From Corbicula japonica (Eukaryota > Mollusca > Bivalvia > Venerida > Cyrenidae), in the NCBI GenBank assembly GCA_038501625.1, contig JAZAYU010001070.1, positions 1 to 64,000 of the forward strand: DNA of 64,000 bases, read 5' to 3'. This document shows, in pieces, positions 27,101 through 42,100 of this stretch; the first letter of the stretch is position 1; every line of letters starts with the position of its first letter. The position numbers and the translations under genes were made by a program. Under the pieces are notes generated by a model that saw only the letters and a list, made by a program, of their open reading frames with translations, did not search any database and was not told the DNA's origin.

Positions 27101-30100
27101 TGGTTGCCTTTTGGTCAGAAATAACCTAATGAATCAAAAAGCAAACAGTTTAGATCCTGATCAGACGGCACAGATGTGCCGGCTGATCTGGATCTAAACT
27201 GTTTACCCATGCATTAAAGGTGTATCTGTAAGGGAAAGGGTTAAATTTTTAACCAGATTTCTTTAGAACAATCTGGTTATTAGACTGGGGTAGGCCTTTG
27301 GGTGGGCAGGCTGGTTTGCGTCAACTTTCATTTTTTTCTTCTGTTAAAGTTCTTTTTTTCTTAGTAACTATTTCAAGTTTAAAACAAATTTAAAATCTGA
27401 AACTTAAAATTATTGTCTGACATCACAGTAGCAATTACCAGAACAAGTTTCATAAAGTTCTGTAGTTTGTCATAATTATGCCCATTTCACTTAGGATTTT
27501 CAGTAATTTTTTTGTTTAAATCCACTTTTTCTCAGAACCTGTTTAAGTTAGAGATTTGAAACAATACTGATTATTATTTAACTTGAAAACCCCATTTCCT
27601 CGCATTGTGAAATCTTCTTGTGTATTTTTATTGACAGCAAAAGTGTTATTGTTGTTTATTCATAATGTCATATACTCTTGGACCCATTTTATAAATACTA
27701 CCATTGGGAATGCCATTCCCTTAACCTTTTACTCCATATATTAAGCAGTTTATTAAATATGGGACCAGTGTAGATCCTGATCAGCCAGCATGTCTGTGTG
27801 TCTGATCAGGATCTGTGCTGTTCACTTTTTATAAAATAAATTAATTTATAAAGCAAACAGTGCAGATCCTGATCAGATGGCACAGATGCGCTGGATGATC
27901 TGGATCTACACTGTTCGCCCATGTCCTTGAGACATGTTATGAAGGAAAGGCTTATTATTAGCCCCATCTTGCACTAGAAGATTATACAAACTTTGTCATG
28001 GAAAAATACAATTACAGTAATATATGCCTGCACAAATATATATTTTAAGGCTTTTGCACGAAAATTCATCCCTGTGAAATTAAATGATACCACAGTAGAA
28101 GAAAATATAAAAATACAAATTAAAGACCCATTTGAAGTAGTAGTTACCTCTATTTTGGAATATCACTTGTAGTGTCAGAATAGTGTTTTGTTTTGTTGTC
28201 ACTTTGTTGAAATAGAATTGACTCACAATGTGATGAAAATTTACTACTGTTGTCTGTTAACTATTACTATTTATTCAATACTTGTTTGGTCAGAAAAAAG
28301 CTAATAAATCAAAAAGTGAGCAGTGTAGATCATAATCAGACGGCAAAGATGTGCTGGCTGATCTGGATCTAAACTGTTTGCCCATGCCTTAAAGGCATAT
28401 ATTTTTAGGAGAAAAGGGTTAAAAATGAATCAGAAAACAAAATTGCAGCTTATGGCTTTATGGACCTGCCTCCTTTTATCAGTCTTGCGGATACAAGCTT
28501 TATCATGCTAAAATCATTCATGGGTATTTAACCCTTTTCTGTATAGATACACCTTTATTGCTAGGGCGAACAGTTTAGATCCAGATCAGCCGGCACATCC
28601 GTGCAATAGCGAGAGTGATTAAGGAGAAAATAACAAATAAAGCTTAAACATAGACAACTCTATGTGAAGTAATTTCTATAATGATCAAAGTTTAAATCGT
28701 TTTGTATTGTATTCACTGTGAAACATACAAATACATGCAATAGCGAGATTGATTATGGAGAAAATAAAAGACAAAAGACAACAATAAAGCTTTATGGACC
28801 TGCCTCCTTTTATCGATCTTGTGGGTACAAGCTTAATCATGCTAAAATCATTCATGGGTATTTAACCCTTTTCTTGATATACATTTGCTGTCTGATCAGG
28901 ATCTGCACTTGTCGCATTTTGGTCAGAAATAACCAAATGAATCAAAAAGCGAACAATTTAGATCCTCATCAGATGGCACGGATAATACAAAATATGATTT
29001 TTTCTCAAGAGAGCTAGTGGATGTTCCAGCACTGTTAATTGATGGGATGACTTTAAAGTGGTGCCCTAGCCATGACCTTGACACTGATGGTTACCATGGA
29101 AACAAGAATGATGGTAACCATGACATCGGCAAGGAGGTGTTCATTTTGATGGAAGGAAAGGTGGGAGAGGTGATACGAAAATTTGTAACGATTGAGAACG
29201 TTGGAAAAACTTCTATGCAATACTTTTGGATGGTAAGATTTTTATAATTGTAATGAACAGTGCCAAAGATCATAAAACTAAATCTGGAGACCAGTCTCAA
29301 ATATCCAGCCTCTCATTGGCTGAAATGGCAACTGGTTGTCATTTCAGCCAATCAGATGCTTAAGATTTGAGACTGGTCTCCTGATTTAGTTTTAAGATCT
29401 TGGACCCTGTAAGCCCAAAACTACATACCTTGGTTGTCATCACTATAAAGTAAAACTTGCTGTAAAGTCCACCCTGGAATTAAGACCACCTTGATTATAA
29501 GACCACTTTTTCAATGTCCAGTTTTACATTTTTGCTTTATTTTCCAAAATTAAGACCATCTGGTTATTAAGACCACATTTTGTGAGTCCAAAACAATATT
29601 TATTTACCATAAACTGCTCATAGCATGTTACAAGTACATAAATGTATATAGTCACAATAAGGTATTAGAATCAGGTAACAAGTTTCCAATTTTTTATGTT
29701 AATCCATTTTCTGTAGAATGATTTTCCCATGTAAGATTATATGACCTGGTATATTTAACATGTGGTAGGTTTGGACCTGAAAATCTTGCCCAAGGCATTA
29801 ACAAGGCTTTGCCGATATAAATGAAAATTAACTGATATGAACCAATTTTTAATTTTTTCAATCTTGGTCTGTATGTAGATTGAGATCTAATTTTGATTGT
29901 GTGAATCACTTTTATCAGGGCCCAAGATCATAAATCTAAGTTTTGAGATCTGTCTGAAATCTCAAGGATCTGATTGGCTGAAATGGCGACTTGTCGCCAT
30001 TTCAGCCAATCAGATGCTTGAGATTTCAGACTGATCTCAAAACTTAGATTTATGATCTTGGGCACAGGTGTTGTGAGTTTTCCTTTCTTATTGCATGTAA

Positions 30101-33100
30101 ATTGATTCAACAATCTATCCAATGTAAGAAACAAAATAGAAAAACAAATGTTATTATTTCTTGTATAACTGTAGACCTTATTCATTTTAACCAGGTCTTC
30201 ATTAAGTATCTTTAATTTCACATTTTCTTAGAATCTATTCAAAATAGAGCTTTAAAACATAACATACTTGTCTGACATCACAATTATCAGGACAAGTTTT
30301 ATAACTCTTAACTGTACTTAATGCCATAGTTATGCCACTTTTTCATATAAAATTTCCTCCATATATATATACGTATTTTTACATGTGTGTTACCAGTGTT
30401 GATCCAGATCAGCTGGCACATCCATGCCATCTGATCAGGACCTGCACTGGTCACTTTTTGGTCAGAAATAACCAAATAAATCAAATAGCGAACAGTGCAG
30501 ATTCTGATCAGACTGCACCGATGTGCCAGCTGATCTGGAACTACAATGTTCGTCCATGCCATAGAGGTTTGTATATGGAGGAAAGGGTGAAGAATAAAAC
30601 CTGGTTTTGTCGCATTGAGCATCTTCTAGTTTCTGTCTCTTCTTTTTATCATTCTAGTGAAAGAAGCTATGTATATTCTTTCTACTGTCTTTTCTACTAT
30701 CTCATTCATTCTTCTATCTAACATGTATAGAAGCAACAAGATAAGTGGACTCTACCAATACCAAATCCGAGACATCCGAGACAAGTCTTCTATTTCTTTG
30801 ATGAGGATGGTATATTACCTTATTTTGTTATAAAATCTGTCTTTGACCCTTTACTCCATATATGCAAATTGTATGGCATGTGCCAACAGTGTAGGTCCAG
30901 ATCAGCCAGCACATCTGTGATGTCTGATCAGGATCTGCACTATTCACTTTTTGGTCAGATATAGCCTTATAAATAAAAAAAAGCAAACAGTGTAGATCCA
31001 GATCAGATGGATCCATTTCCTGGCTGATCTGGATCTAAACTGTTTTCCACGCAATAAAGGTGACTATTCTATGGATTGAGTGGTTATTACTAGGGATGGG
31101 AACGGTTATCCGGATAACCGAATATCCGAGTAGTAAGATCGTATCCGGATACCATTCTCGTATCAGAATACCCTCAAATTCGTACGAATTTAATTTCAAT
31201 ATTTTGTTCTAGGTTTGTAAAATACAACTTAAACTGGTAAATCTTTCTAAAACACGCTACAATACTGACATGGTTTTCCCAGGCGTAACTCGACCTGGAT
31301 GTCTCAGCAGGGTTGACAAAGAGGTGTTAATTGTTTGTATAGTGGTTAATTGGGAGACCGGAAGATCTGTATTCCAGACCGTGATCTTTTGTTTTGTTGA
31401 TTGGTGTACCTTGAACAGAGCGTGTTAAATGACACCTGTCAAGTTGCAACAACTTTATTTTTTTCGTTAACGAAAACAAACCTCAGATTATTGACAATTT
31501 ATTGCAACAGAATTTTGAGCAAATATAATCTTGACAGTTTGTTATTTTGACATGACCGCATTAAAGACTTGAAAGGAAAAAATCATTTAACGTTAGTCGC
31601 CGATATTCAAAAATATTAGATGATGCAATTAACTATTACCATAACTTTTACATGTATTTTTAACCCGCTGCATGTGATTTATCGATAAATTGGTTACACA
31701 GCATTTGTTCATGTAGTTATTGTAAACTCTGTGTTTTTACATGTTCCGCTGCTAGTACAGGCGGATTTTCGTAAAATGAATCGCCTTGCATATGAGTGCA
31801 TATGATTATAAGCGTATTTTTCGTTTAAACAATGTGTTAAACAATTATGTATGCGCTTGCAAGCGTCCACGTGAAATAAAACTCCAATTTTATCGAACCT
31901 TTTTTGTACTTTTTCGCGGTAGCTAAATTTTTTCAACTCGGTATTGACTTAAAAAGTTAAGTCGTTGGGTCCGAATTTTCACTTATATTTTGTTTCCGTG
32001 ATATACCCGGTAGGTTGGTCGAGAACACGATATAGTGTACCGTTTGTGCTTTTTATCCCCCGCCGATGAAATCGGGAGGGGGATATTGTTTTGGCGTTGT
32101 CCGTCCGTCACGGTGTCACGGTGTCACGGCGTCACGTCGTCACGTCGTCACGCTGTCCGTCCGAATTTCGTTTCCGCGCTATTTCTCCGCAACCACTGGA
32201 TGGATTTCAACGAAACTTGGTGGCAACCATCAGTACCAAGAGGAGATGCGCATATCATCGTCTTGTTCCGGTCAGACCATTTAACACAGAGTTATGGCCC
32301 TTTGATAACCTATGCATTATGTATATAGAGCAGTATTCGTTTCCGCGCTATTTCTCTGCAACTACTGTATGGATTTCAATGAAACTTGGTGGGAACCATC
32401 AGTACCAAGAGAAGATGCGCATATCGTCATCTTGTTCCGGTCAGACCATTTAACACAGAGTTATGGCCCTTTGATAAACTATGCATTATGTATATAGAGC
32501 AGTGTTTGTTTCCGCGCTATTTCTCTGCAACTTCCGTATGGATTTCAATGAAACTTGCTGAAAACCATCTTTACCAAGAGGAGATGCGCATATCGTCATC
32601 TTGTTGACATCAGACTATTTAACACAGGATTATTGCCCTTTGATAACTTATGCATTATGCATATAGTGCAGTATTCATTTCCGTGCCATTTCTCTGCAAC
32701 TACCAGATGGATTTCAATGAATCTTTCTGAGAACCATCAATACCGAGAGGAGATGCGCATGTTGTCGTCTTGTTCCAGTCAGACTGTTGAACACAGAGTT
32801 ACGGCCCTTTGATAACTTATGCATTATGCATATAGAGCAGTATTCATTTCCTTGCTATTTCTCTGCAACTACTGAATGTATTTCAATGAAACTTTCCGAA
32901 AACCATCAATACCAAGAAGAGATGCGCATGTCATCGTCTTGTTCCAGTCAGACTGTTTAACACAGAGTTATTGCCCTTTGATAACTTATGTTTTATGCAT
33001 ATAGAGAAGTATTCATTTCTGCGCTATTTCTCTGCAACTACTGGATGGATTTCAATAAATCTTTCTGAGAACCATCAATACCAAGAGGAGATGCGCATAT

Positions 33101-36100
33101 CATCGTCTTGTTCTGGTCAGACCGTTAAACACAGAGTTACGGCTCTTTGATAACTTATGCATTATGCATATAGAGCAGTATTCATTTCCCAGCTATTTCT
33201 CTGCAACTACTGAATGGAATTCAATGAAACTTTCTTGAAACCATCAATATCAAGAAGAGCTGCACATATCATTGTCTTGTTCCGGTCAGACTGTTTATCA
33301 CAGAGTTATGGCTCTTTGATAACTTATGCATTATGCATATAGAGCAGTATTTGTTTCCGTGCAACTTTTGGATGGATTTCAATGAAACACTTTCTGGAAA
33401 CCATCTACACCAAGAGGAAATGCGCATATCACCCTCTTGTTCCCGTCAGACTATTTAACACAGGGTTATGGCCCTTTGATAACTAATGCATTATGCATAT
33501 TATAGAGCAGTATTCATTTCCCCTATTTCTCTGCAACTACTGGATGGATTTCAATTAATCTTTCTGAGAACCATAACAGATGTGTATATTGTTATCTTGT
33601 TCCAGTTGGACTGTAACACAGAGTTATTGCCCTTTGATAACTTATGTATGATGCATATAGAGAAGTATTTGTTTCCGCTCTATTTCTTTGCAAGTTCTTG
33701 ATGGATTGAAATGAAACTTTCTGGGAAACATCAATACTGAGATGAGATGCACATTTTGTCATCTTGTTCCGGTCAGACTATTTAACACAAAGTTATTGCC
33801 CTTTGATAACTAATGTATTATGCATATAGAGCAGAATTTGTTATTATGCATATAGAGCAGAATTTGTTTCCGCACTATTTCTCTGCAACTACTGGGTGGA
33901 TTTTAATGAAACTTTCTGGGAACCATCAATACAAAAAGGAGACGCGCATATTGTCATCTTGTTTCAGTCAGATCCTTAAAGACAGAGTTATGGCCCATTG
34001 ATAAATTTTGCATTTTGCATGTCGAGCAGTATTTATTTCCTTGCTATTTCTCGGCAGGAATCTATGGAAACCATCAATACCAAGACAAGATGCCCATATT
34101 TTTGTCTTGTTCTGGTCTGACCGTTTAACACAGTTATGGCCCTTTGATAAGTTATGCACTATGCATATAGATTAGTATTCGTTTCCATGCCACTTCTATG
34201 CAACTTCTGCATGGATTTATATTAAATAAAGCGCTATATTTTTACTACTGCATTCTTCATTTCAACACTTTGAAGACTTTTAGTCTTATTTTTATATTCT
34301 GTTTTTTTTTATATCTGAAGTTTTTTTTCACCTTTTTTGACATCCATGATAAATATCGAAATAAAGTCCTATGTCTTCAGCTGTTATGTTAGTAACAACC
34401 AGTATTCGGCGGGGGATATAAATTCAACGAATTTGCTTGTTAAATTTAAAATATTAAATCAGCAAAATTTTCTGTGGTCGATAAAATGATACGGTTATTC
34501 GGATATTATCCGGATACCGGATACGGTTATCCGAATAGTGATTTAGGTATCCGTTCCCATCCCTAGTTATTACTACACTACATTGATAATACATTCTTTC
34601 CATCTTCTTCAGTTTTTCTCTTTTTCATACCATCATACATTAAATTGATCGTATATCCTTTCTTTTTTCTTCATTTTCTACTTATTCTTCTGTCTTTTAA
34701 AACAGACCTGCGAACTCGGATAAAGTGAGAGTCTTCCGATTTTTTGTTTAGAAACTTCTGCACGCATGAACACATTTCCCTCGGCAAATCTGTTTTCACG
34801 CTGTCACACATATATTTATAATAGGAGGATAGTGTTCTGATGTTTTTTTAGTGAAATACCTTATGCTTTCATTTTTCTTCTTTTCTTTTTCTTACCCAAA
34901 TTTAGGTGTTATTCTACCAAGAGAAACTGTATCTGTGCCGATGCTGTTCCGTAGCAACACGGCTGGATTGTTCAGAGAGTCCTGGATCTTGCAGACCATC
35001 CCATCCCTCATGGGAGGGGCCAAAGTGAAGTTTACATTTACTGGTATGACCTGGGAAGAACCCAAGTTTGTTAAAGAGATAGCAGAAATTCAGGTAAGAT
35101 AGTAGGAGGAACATATCAGATGCTTAGACTTAAAGTTTATTGTGTTACCATGGAAACGGTAATGCTACTTAAGTTTAACATCATTGTAACTTTTGCATAT
35201 GGGGCCTCCATTGTCAAGTGGTTAAGGTTATTGGATGAAAATCACAGGTCCCTCACTGCTGCGGGTTTCAGGGTTTCAGTTCTGTAGTGGTTCTACCCTG
35301 GTCCTGACCCATGCCTTGAACAATACTCCAAGGGGTCTTCCTCCACCTTGTAGAAGGATGTGGAAATCCACACCCAGATATACACTGATAGGGGACTGAT
35401 TGGACTCAACAACTTCTACATATTATGAAAAACAGAGCAGATATTTTAATAATAGAAATGCAAATTTGTTATGCTAGTACATGTTGTTTAATTATAGAAT
35501 TTTTTTAAATATAAAAACAATATTACAATTTTATTACTTGAATAATGATAGGGTTAGTTTGTTCGCCAATTATTGTTTTGAATTTTTGGTTACTTCAGTC
35601 AAAGTTGCGATTAGTGTAGATCAAGATCAGACAGCACAGATGTGCCAGCTGATCTTGATCTACTCTGGTCTCAAATGTGTTTTATCATGTACATATGAAA
35701 TAAAACGTTAATTGAGTTATTGGCGTCCGCGCCGAAGTGCGGCACCTTTTATGGAATGAGTTTAGATTTTTTGAAAGGGTAGTTGTTGTTATTATTGATT
35801 TTTGAAACAAAACAGCCATTTATGTTGTGAACTGATAATTAAAATCGAAATGGTCATTTGTGTCGCTTGACTGTTTCACAGCGCACGTGTCTACTTCAGT
35901 AGACAAGCGTATGTTTTTTAAACGTCTGTCAATCATGTCGGGAACTGGCAAAAATACTCGTAAGGAACTGGAAATTTTCGCCGGAAATGAAATGCAAACA
36001 TATTTAACAATAAATTGCTCAAAGAAACTTTGTTGTGAGGATCTCATTGCCTATTTTTGGAGTTTTAACCTTTTTCATTTTTTTTAAATTTTAAATTTGT

Positions 36101-39100
36101 TCAGGTTATAATTATGAAACTACATAATTTGTTACTCTATTCATTGGATATTTAAACAATTTTAATCTTTACCAGGAACTATCCATATCATAATATCTTT
36201 ATGCTGAATTCGGTAAACACTTACCGGTATGGACAAAATACTTCTGTGTCTAAAACCTATCTGGGGAGCATCATCCAGTTGGATCCGCTCTTGTATTTCT
36301 TTTCGTGAAACCTTGCCCAGAACTATTTGTGAAGTTCAATCATTGTTTTCAGAATTACTTGACAAAGAATGTAGCCCGAACTCAGCAGGAGTATGAAGTG
36401 AGACGTCTAGCAGAATATGCCAGTCTGATAGCTTCCCTCAAGAGCAACCAGCTTGTAGAAGAGCTGGAGCCCAACCCAGAGGAAATGTTTATGGCAGTCA
36501 ATCCAGGGGTAAGGGATCAGGGCTGAAGGTTGTAAAGCTGAGATTGGAAACCAGTCTCAAATCTCAAGGATCTGATTGGCTGAAATGGTGACTGGTCGCC
36601 ATTTCAGCCAATCAGATGCTTGAGATTTGAGACTGGTTTCCATTCTCAGTTTTATAACCTCCAGCCTAGCAGAAAGTTTGAGTTTGATGATGAAAGTTTG
36701 AAACTGAGATTGGAAACCAGTCTTAAATTACCTGTCAACATTTCAGCCAATCAGATCTTGAGATTTGAGACAGGTAACCATTCTCAGTTTTATAACCTTG
36801 GGAGCAATTGGCCATTTTGGTCAGAAATAATGTAAGGAATGTGAAAATGACTGCTGGTGTAGATTCTGATCAGACTGCACAAATGTTTAGAGGCTGATTT
36901 TGATCTACACTGGTTTTACATGGAATATATGCTGTATACTTGGACGAACCCTTGCTCCATTGGGTGATGGCTGTAACCCACGAGCTATTTCTGACCAAGA
37001 AGAAGCAACCAGTGTCTATTCCAAATCAGAAAACACAGATGTGCCAGCTGATTTAGATCTACATGTGTCTTACATCTATATATATGAAGGAATGGGTTAA
37101 AGTGTTACTAATAAATTTCTGTATTGTTTTGGGCAGCCTGCACACAGCATTGACACATCACAGATATCATTTTTAACAATGTTTTCTTTGGAAAACCCTG
37201 GTTATTAGATTGGGGTATGTCGTAAGGTGGGTGGCATCAACATTTCATAAAGTTTTCTGTTTAAGTTTAATTTTTATCGGTAATCATTCAAGGTAGAGCT
37301 TTTGAACTTAACATAGTTGTTTGACACTACATTAGCAATTTTCAGGACAAGTTTCATAACACTTTACTGCATTTTGTTATAGTTATGCCCCTTTTTCTCT
37401 TTAAATTTGATAAGAAGACCTGGTTTTGTAGCATTGTGGAATCTTGTGTTTCAGATGTATTACCGTGAAGATGTGGTTGCTAGGTTGACTGATCTGTACA
37501 AGACATATGTTCTTGAGAAAGGAGGCCAAGGAAATGTCAGTGAAGAAGTGAAACTTGAGAAAGAAGACCAAGGAAATATCAGTGATGTGCTGAAACTTGA
37601 GGAAGAAGGCCAAGGAAATGTCAGCAAGAAAGATGGCCAAGGAAATGTCAGCGAGAAAGATGGCCAAGGAAATGTCAGCGAGAAAGATGGCCAAGGAAAT
37701 GTCAGCAAGAAATTTGGCCAAGGAAATGTCAGCGAGAAAGGTGGCCAAGGAAATGTCAGTGATGTACTGAAACTTGAGAAAGAATGGCAAGGAAATGTCT
37801 GTGATGTTCTGAAACTTGAGAAAGGTGGACAAGGAAATGTCAGTGATGTACTGAAAATTGAGAAAGGAGGCCAAAGAAATGTAAGTGATGTACTGAAACT
37901 TGAGAAAGGTGGCCAAGGAAATGTTGGTGATGTAATGAAACTTGAGAAAGGTGGCCAAGGAAATGTCCATCATGTATTTAAACTTGAGAAAGAAGGCCAA
38001 GGAAATATCCGTGATGTAGTGAAACTTGAGAAAGGTGGCCAAGGAAAAGTCAGTGATGTTCTGAAACTGGAGAAAGAAGGCCAAGGAAATGTCCGTCATG
38101 TATTGAAACTTGAGAAAGAAGGCCAAAGAAATGTCCATGATGATGTGAAACTTGAGAAAGGTGGCCAAGGAAATGTCGGTGATATAGTGAAACTTGAGAA
38201 AGGTGGCCAAGGTACCGTCAGTGATGTACTGAAACTTGAGAAAGGTGGCCAAGGAACCGTCATTGATGTACTGAAACTTGAGAAAGGTGGCCAAGGAACC
38301 ATCAGTGATGTACTGAAACTTGAGAAAGGAGGCCAAGGAACCATCAGTGATGTAGTGAAACTTGAGAAAGAAAGCCAAGGAAATGTCAGTGATGTAATGA
38401 AACTTGAGAAAGAAGGCCAAGGAAATGTAAGCGAGAAAGGTGGCCAAGGAAATGTCAGTGAGAAATGTGGCCAAGGAAATGTCAGTGATGTAGTGAAACT
38501 TGAAAAAGGAGGCCAAGGAAATGTCCGTCATGTATTTAAACTTGAGAAAGAAGGCCAAGGAAATGTCCGTGATTTATTGAAACTTGAAAAAGGAGGCCAA
38601 GGAAATGTCCGTGATGTAGTGAAACTTGAGAAAGGAGGCCAAGGAAATGTCCATAATTTAGTGAAACTTGAGGAAGGAGGCCAAGGAAATGTTCATGATT
38701 TATTGAAACTTGAGAAAGAAGGCCAAGGAAATGTCCGTGATGCAGTGAAACTTGAAAAAGCAGGCCAAGGAAATGTCCGTGATGTACTGAAACTTCAGAA
38801 AGGAGGCCAAGGAAATTTCGGTGATGAAGTGAAATGTGGAGATACTGCCATTGTTTCCGTAGCAAGACTAAGAGAGGTAATACTAGTATTAAGTCAAATT
38901 TTATGCTAGTTATGCCCCCACCCCGTCTTTGCACATGTTGGTTGGTCAGTCCGTTGGTCCATCTGTAACCACCTTGTCTGATCAATAACTAGACAGTGCT
39001 TTCAGTTATGGTCCTCAAATTTGGGAGGTTGGTCACCACTTGTAGATGACCCCTATTGATTTGCAGGTCACTCAGTCAAAGGTCAAGGTCACAGTGACTT

Positions 39101-42100
39101 TCATCTCAAAAAACCTTGTCCAATCAGTAACTAGACAATAGTTTAATCTAAGCTCCTCAAATTTGGTAGAGAGGTTTTTCATCACCTTTAGATGACCAGT
39201 ACTGATTTTCACGTCAGTAGGTCAAAGGTCATGGTCAAAGCAACATTTCACATAAAAATTCACTTACCAATAACTACTGTGGTATCATTTAATTTCGCTG
39301 GCACGAAATTTCGCGCAATCGCCGAAAAAGACTCTTTCGTTGGACGTAATTCACACAAATCCAATTTTTCTAAAGAAATTATTATCGATATTTTAGCGAC
39401 CCGTTATCAATACCTATTGTTTATTTGAACACTCGAGCTAATCATGTGTCAGTTTGCCCCCTGTCAATTACCACTTCCTTTGTTAGTCAATTATCGGACC
39501 GCTGTTTATTCGGCGCCGCTAATTGACACGGGACCTGTTTGATCCATCTATCTGGACCATTCATATCATAATTGGCATGTTAAATTTCAAATCCGTTTTA
39601 TGGTCTTAAGTGTCAATTAATTGCGAAACAGTTACTCAAAAAAGTGTTGATAAATTAAAAATGAGATGACAACGATACTGTGTGGTAAAACGTGACCAGA
39701 CCTAAATGCGCGGGCTAAATTGTCGTTCAAGTTTTGAAGTAACATTAAACATATTCCAAAAGAAATTATACAGTTATAACTAATTTTATTTTCTTTATTA
39801 ACAAAATAATTCGATACTTCTAATTTATATCAAATTGCGATACGGTCAACTATATATAAAGTGAAGGTCAATTCAGATATAGCACGTTTCGGATACGTAT
39901 GTGGAACTTTTTGGTTAAATTTTAGGTTAGGTTTTATGAAAATATACAGTAGCAATGTGCTGTTGATCCAGTGTCTCTCGGACAGAGAGAAAACTATCAC
40001 AACAGCTCAAAGCTTTTTAAATTTACATAAAAACTGCACATTGATTAATGTTTAAATATAAGTAGATCTTAACATAAATCCATGGTAAATAAACAGTGCT
40101 AAATTTTTTATTGTTTGTTCATTTTTGCTGGCCATTAATATATTAAATTTATTAATAGTCAGGTTTTCATAATAATTTTTACTTATATACATTTCACGTA
40201 GGGTTCGATAAATCGGACAAACAAGTATGAAGTGATATTCACCTTTATGGCATGGGCAAACAGTGTAGATCCGGATAAGCCAGCACATCTGTGCCATATG
40301 GTCAGGATCTCTTCTCTGTTTGCTTCTAGGTTGAAAATAACCCCATGGATCTAAAATCAACCAGTGCAGATCCTGATCAGATGGCACAGATGATCTGGCT
40401 TATCTGGATCTACACTGTTTGCCCATGCAATAAAGTTGATCGCCTTAGTGCAATTACACTATATCTCCTTGATATTTCCATGGTACTTTCATCCTTCTTG
40501 TGCTATGTTAATGAAATGTGATTGTTTCAGGAGTTGCTGGCTCTGCAAGTAGATGAGGGTGATAGCCATGAGAAGCTGAACCACCAACAAATGTTACTTC
40601 AGCAGCTGTTTGAAGATGTTGACATCTTGATGTTCCGACCTCTCGTACCTCAGAACCCCATCTATCATTACAAGTATATCATAGTGTAAGTAAAGCGGAG
40701 GGTTAAGCATATATAATCAGGTTTTCACACTAAAGGGACACTTGGGAAAAGTTGTCTCCCAAAAATGATCAGACTTCTCCCTTCTTTGAGCTATGGGAGA
40801 AGTCAATATGTATAGATATATAGAGAAGAATGCTGTTGACTGCAAATTTCTCCATAATTGACTGAAATTGTGACAAAACTTCTCCCTGATTTGCTGGGCT
40901 AGTGAGAGCCCTGATAATGGGGATGAATTTTTCTGACTGGTGTTTTGTTGATGTTTCAGATATTCCATGCTACAGATGGCATTTGACCAGATGATAAACT
41001 ATTCATTCTGTATTGCTGACAGACTTGGTTTTGTTGATATTTCAGATTTTCTATGCTACGGATGGTGTTTGACCAGACAATAGACTCTTCAATCTGTCTA
41101 GCTGACAGACTTGGTTTTGTTGATCTTTCAGATGGCTTTTGATCAGATGATAGACTATTCATTCTGTCTTGCTGATAGACTGGGTTTGTTGATAGACAGG
41201 GTTTTTTATGTTTCAGATATTCCATGCTACAGATGGCTTTTGACCAGATGATCAACTATTCATTCTGTATTGCTGACAGACTTGGTTTCGTACCAAAGAA
41301 GAAAAAAGTTGTAGAACCCAAGCCGCAACCAAGCCCAAATGCAGCTGAAAAAATTTCAGGCTTTTTACTGGTACCTACTTTTCCTACTTTTTATCCCCAG
41401 CGATGAAATCTGGAGGGGGATATTGTTTTGGCTTTGTCCATCCGTCCATCCATCCGTCCATCCAGCTGAATTTTGTTTCCGCGCTATTTCTCTGCAACCA
41501 GTGGATGGATTTCAACGAACCTTTGTGGGAACCATCAATACCAAGAGGAGATGCGCATATCCTCGTCTTGTTCCAGTCAGACCATTAAACACTGAGTTAT
41601 GGCCCTTTAATAACTTATGCATTGTGTATATAGAGCAGTACTCCTTTCTGCGCTATTTTTCTGCAACTACTGGATGGATTTCAATGAAACTTTCTGGGAA
41701 CCATCAATACCAAGAGGAGATGGGCATATAGTTGTCTTGTTCCCGTCAGACCATTTAACACAGAGTTATGGCCCTTTGATAACTTATGCATTATGCATAT
41801 AGAGCAGTACCGTAATCACCCTAAGTATTGGGACAGTTAAAAATAATTAAAATTTTTTGTGTCCCAAAATTTAGGGTTGCAAAAAATTATTTGTACAAAA
41901 AGTGTCCCAATATTTTGGGTATTGTCGATTTGTAATGCATGCATCAGTTATTATAAAATAATAATATTTATTATAAATGATAATACGAATCATATAATTT
42001 TAAAATACTTTTTAATTATTTTGTGTTTACCATTTGGAGAGTAAAATGATTTATTTTTGTCTCAAAAATTGTTGAGCATTATTTAATTATTAGTGCTAAT

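Noticed and set aside
32035..34001. Many 60-120-aa frames (WMDFNETFWEPSIPRGD-type)
   Set aside because: They recur with the ~160-bp tandem unit and shift frame between units, so they reflect repeat composition. The same applies to 41339-41802 and 44422-45508.
37401..38558. 385-codon open frame on the - strand opposite MYCBPAP exon 16
   Set aside because: It is the mirror of the 42-bp repeat, whose complementary frame lacks stops. The exon 16 frame has proper splice sites and phase; the antisense does not.
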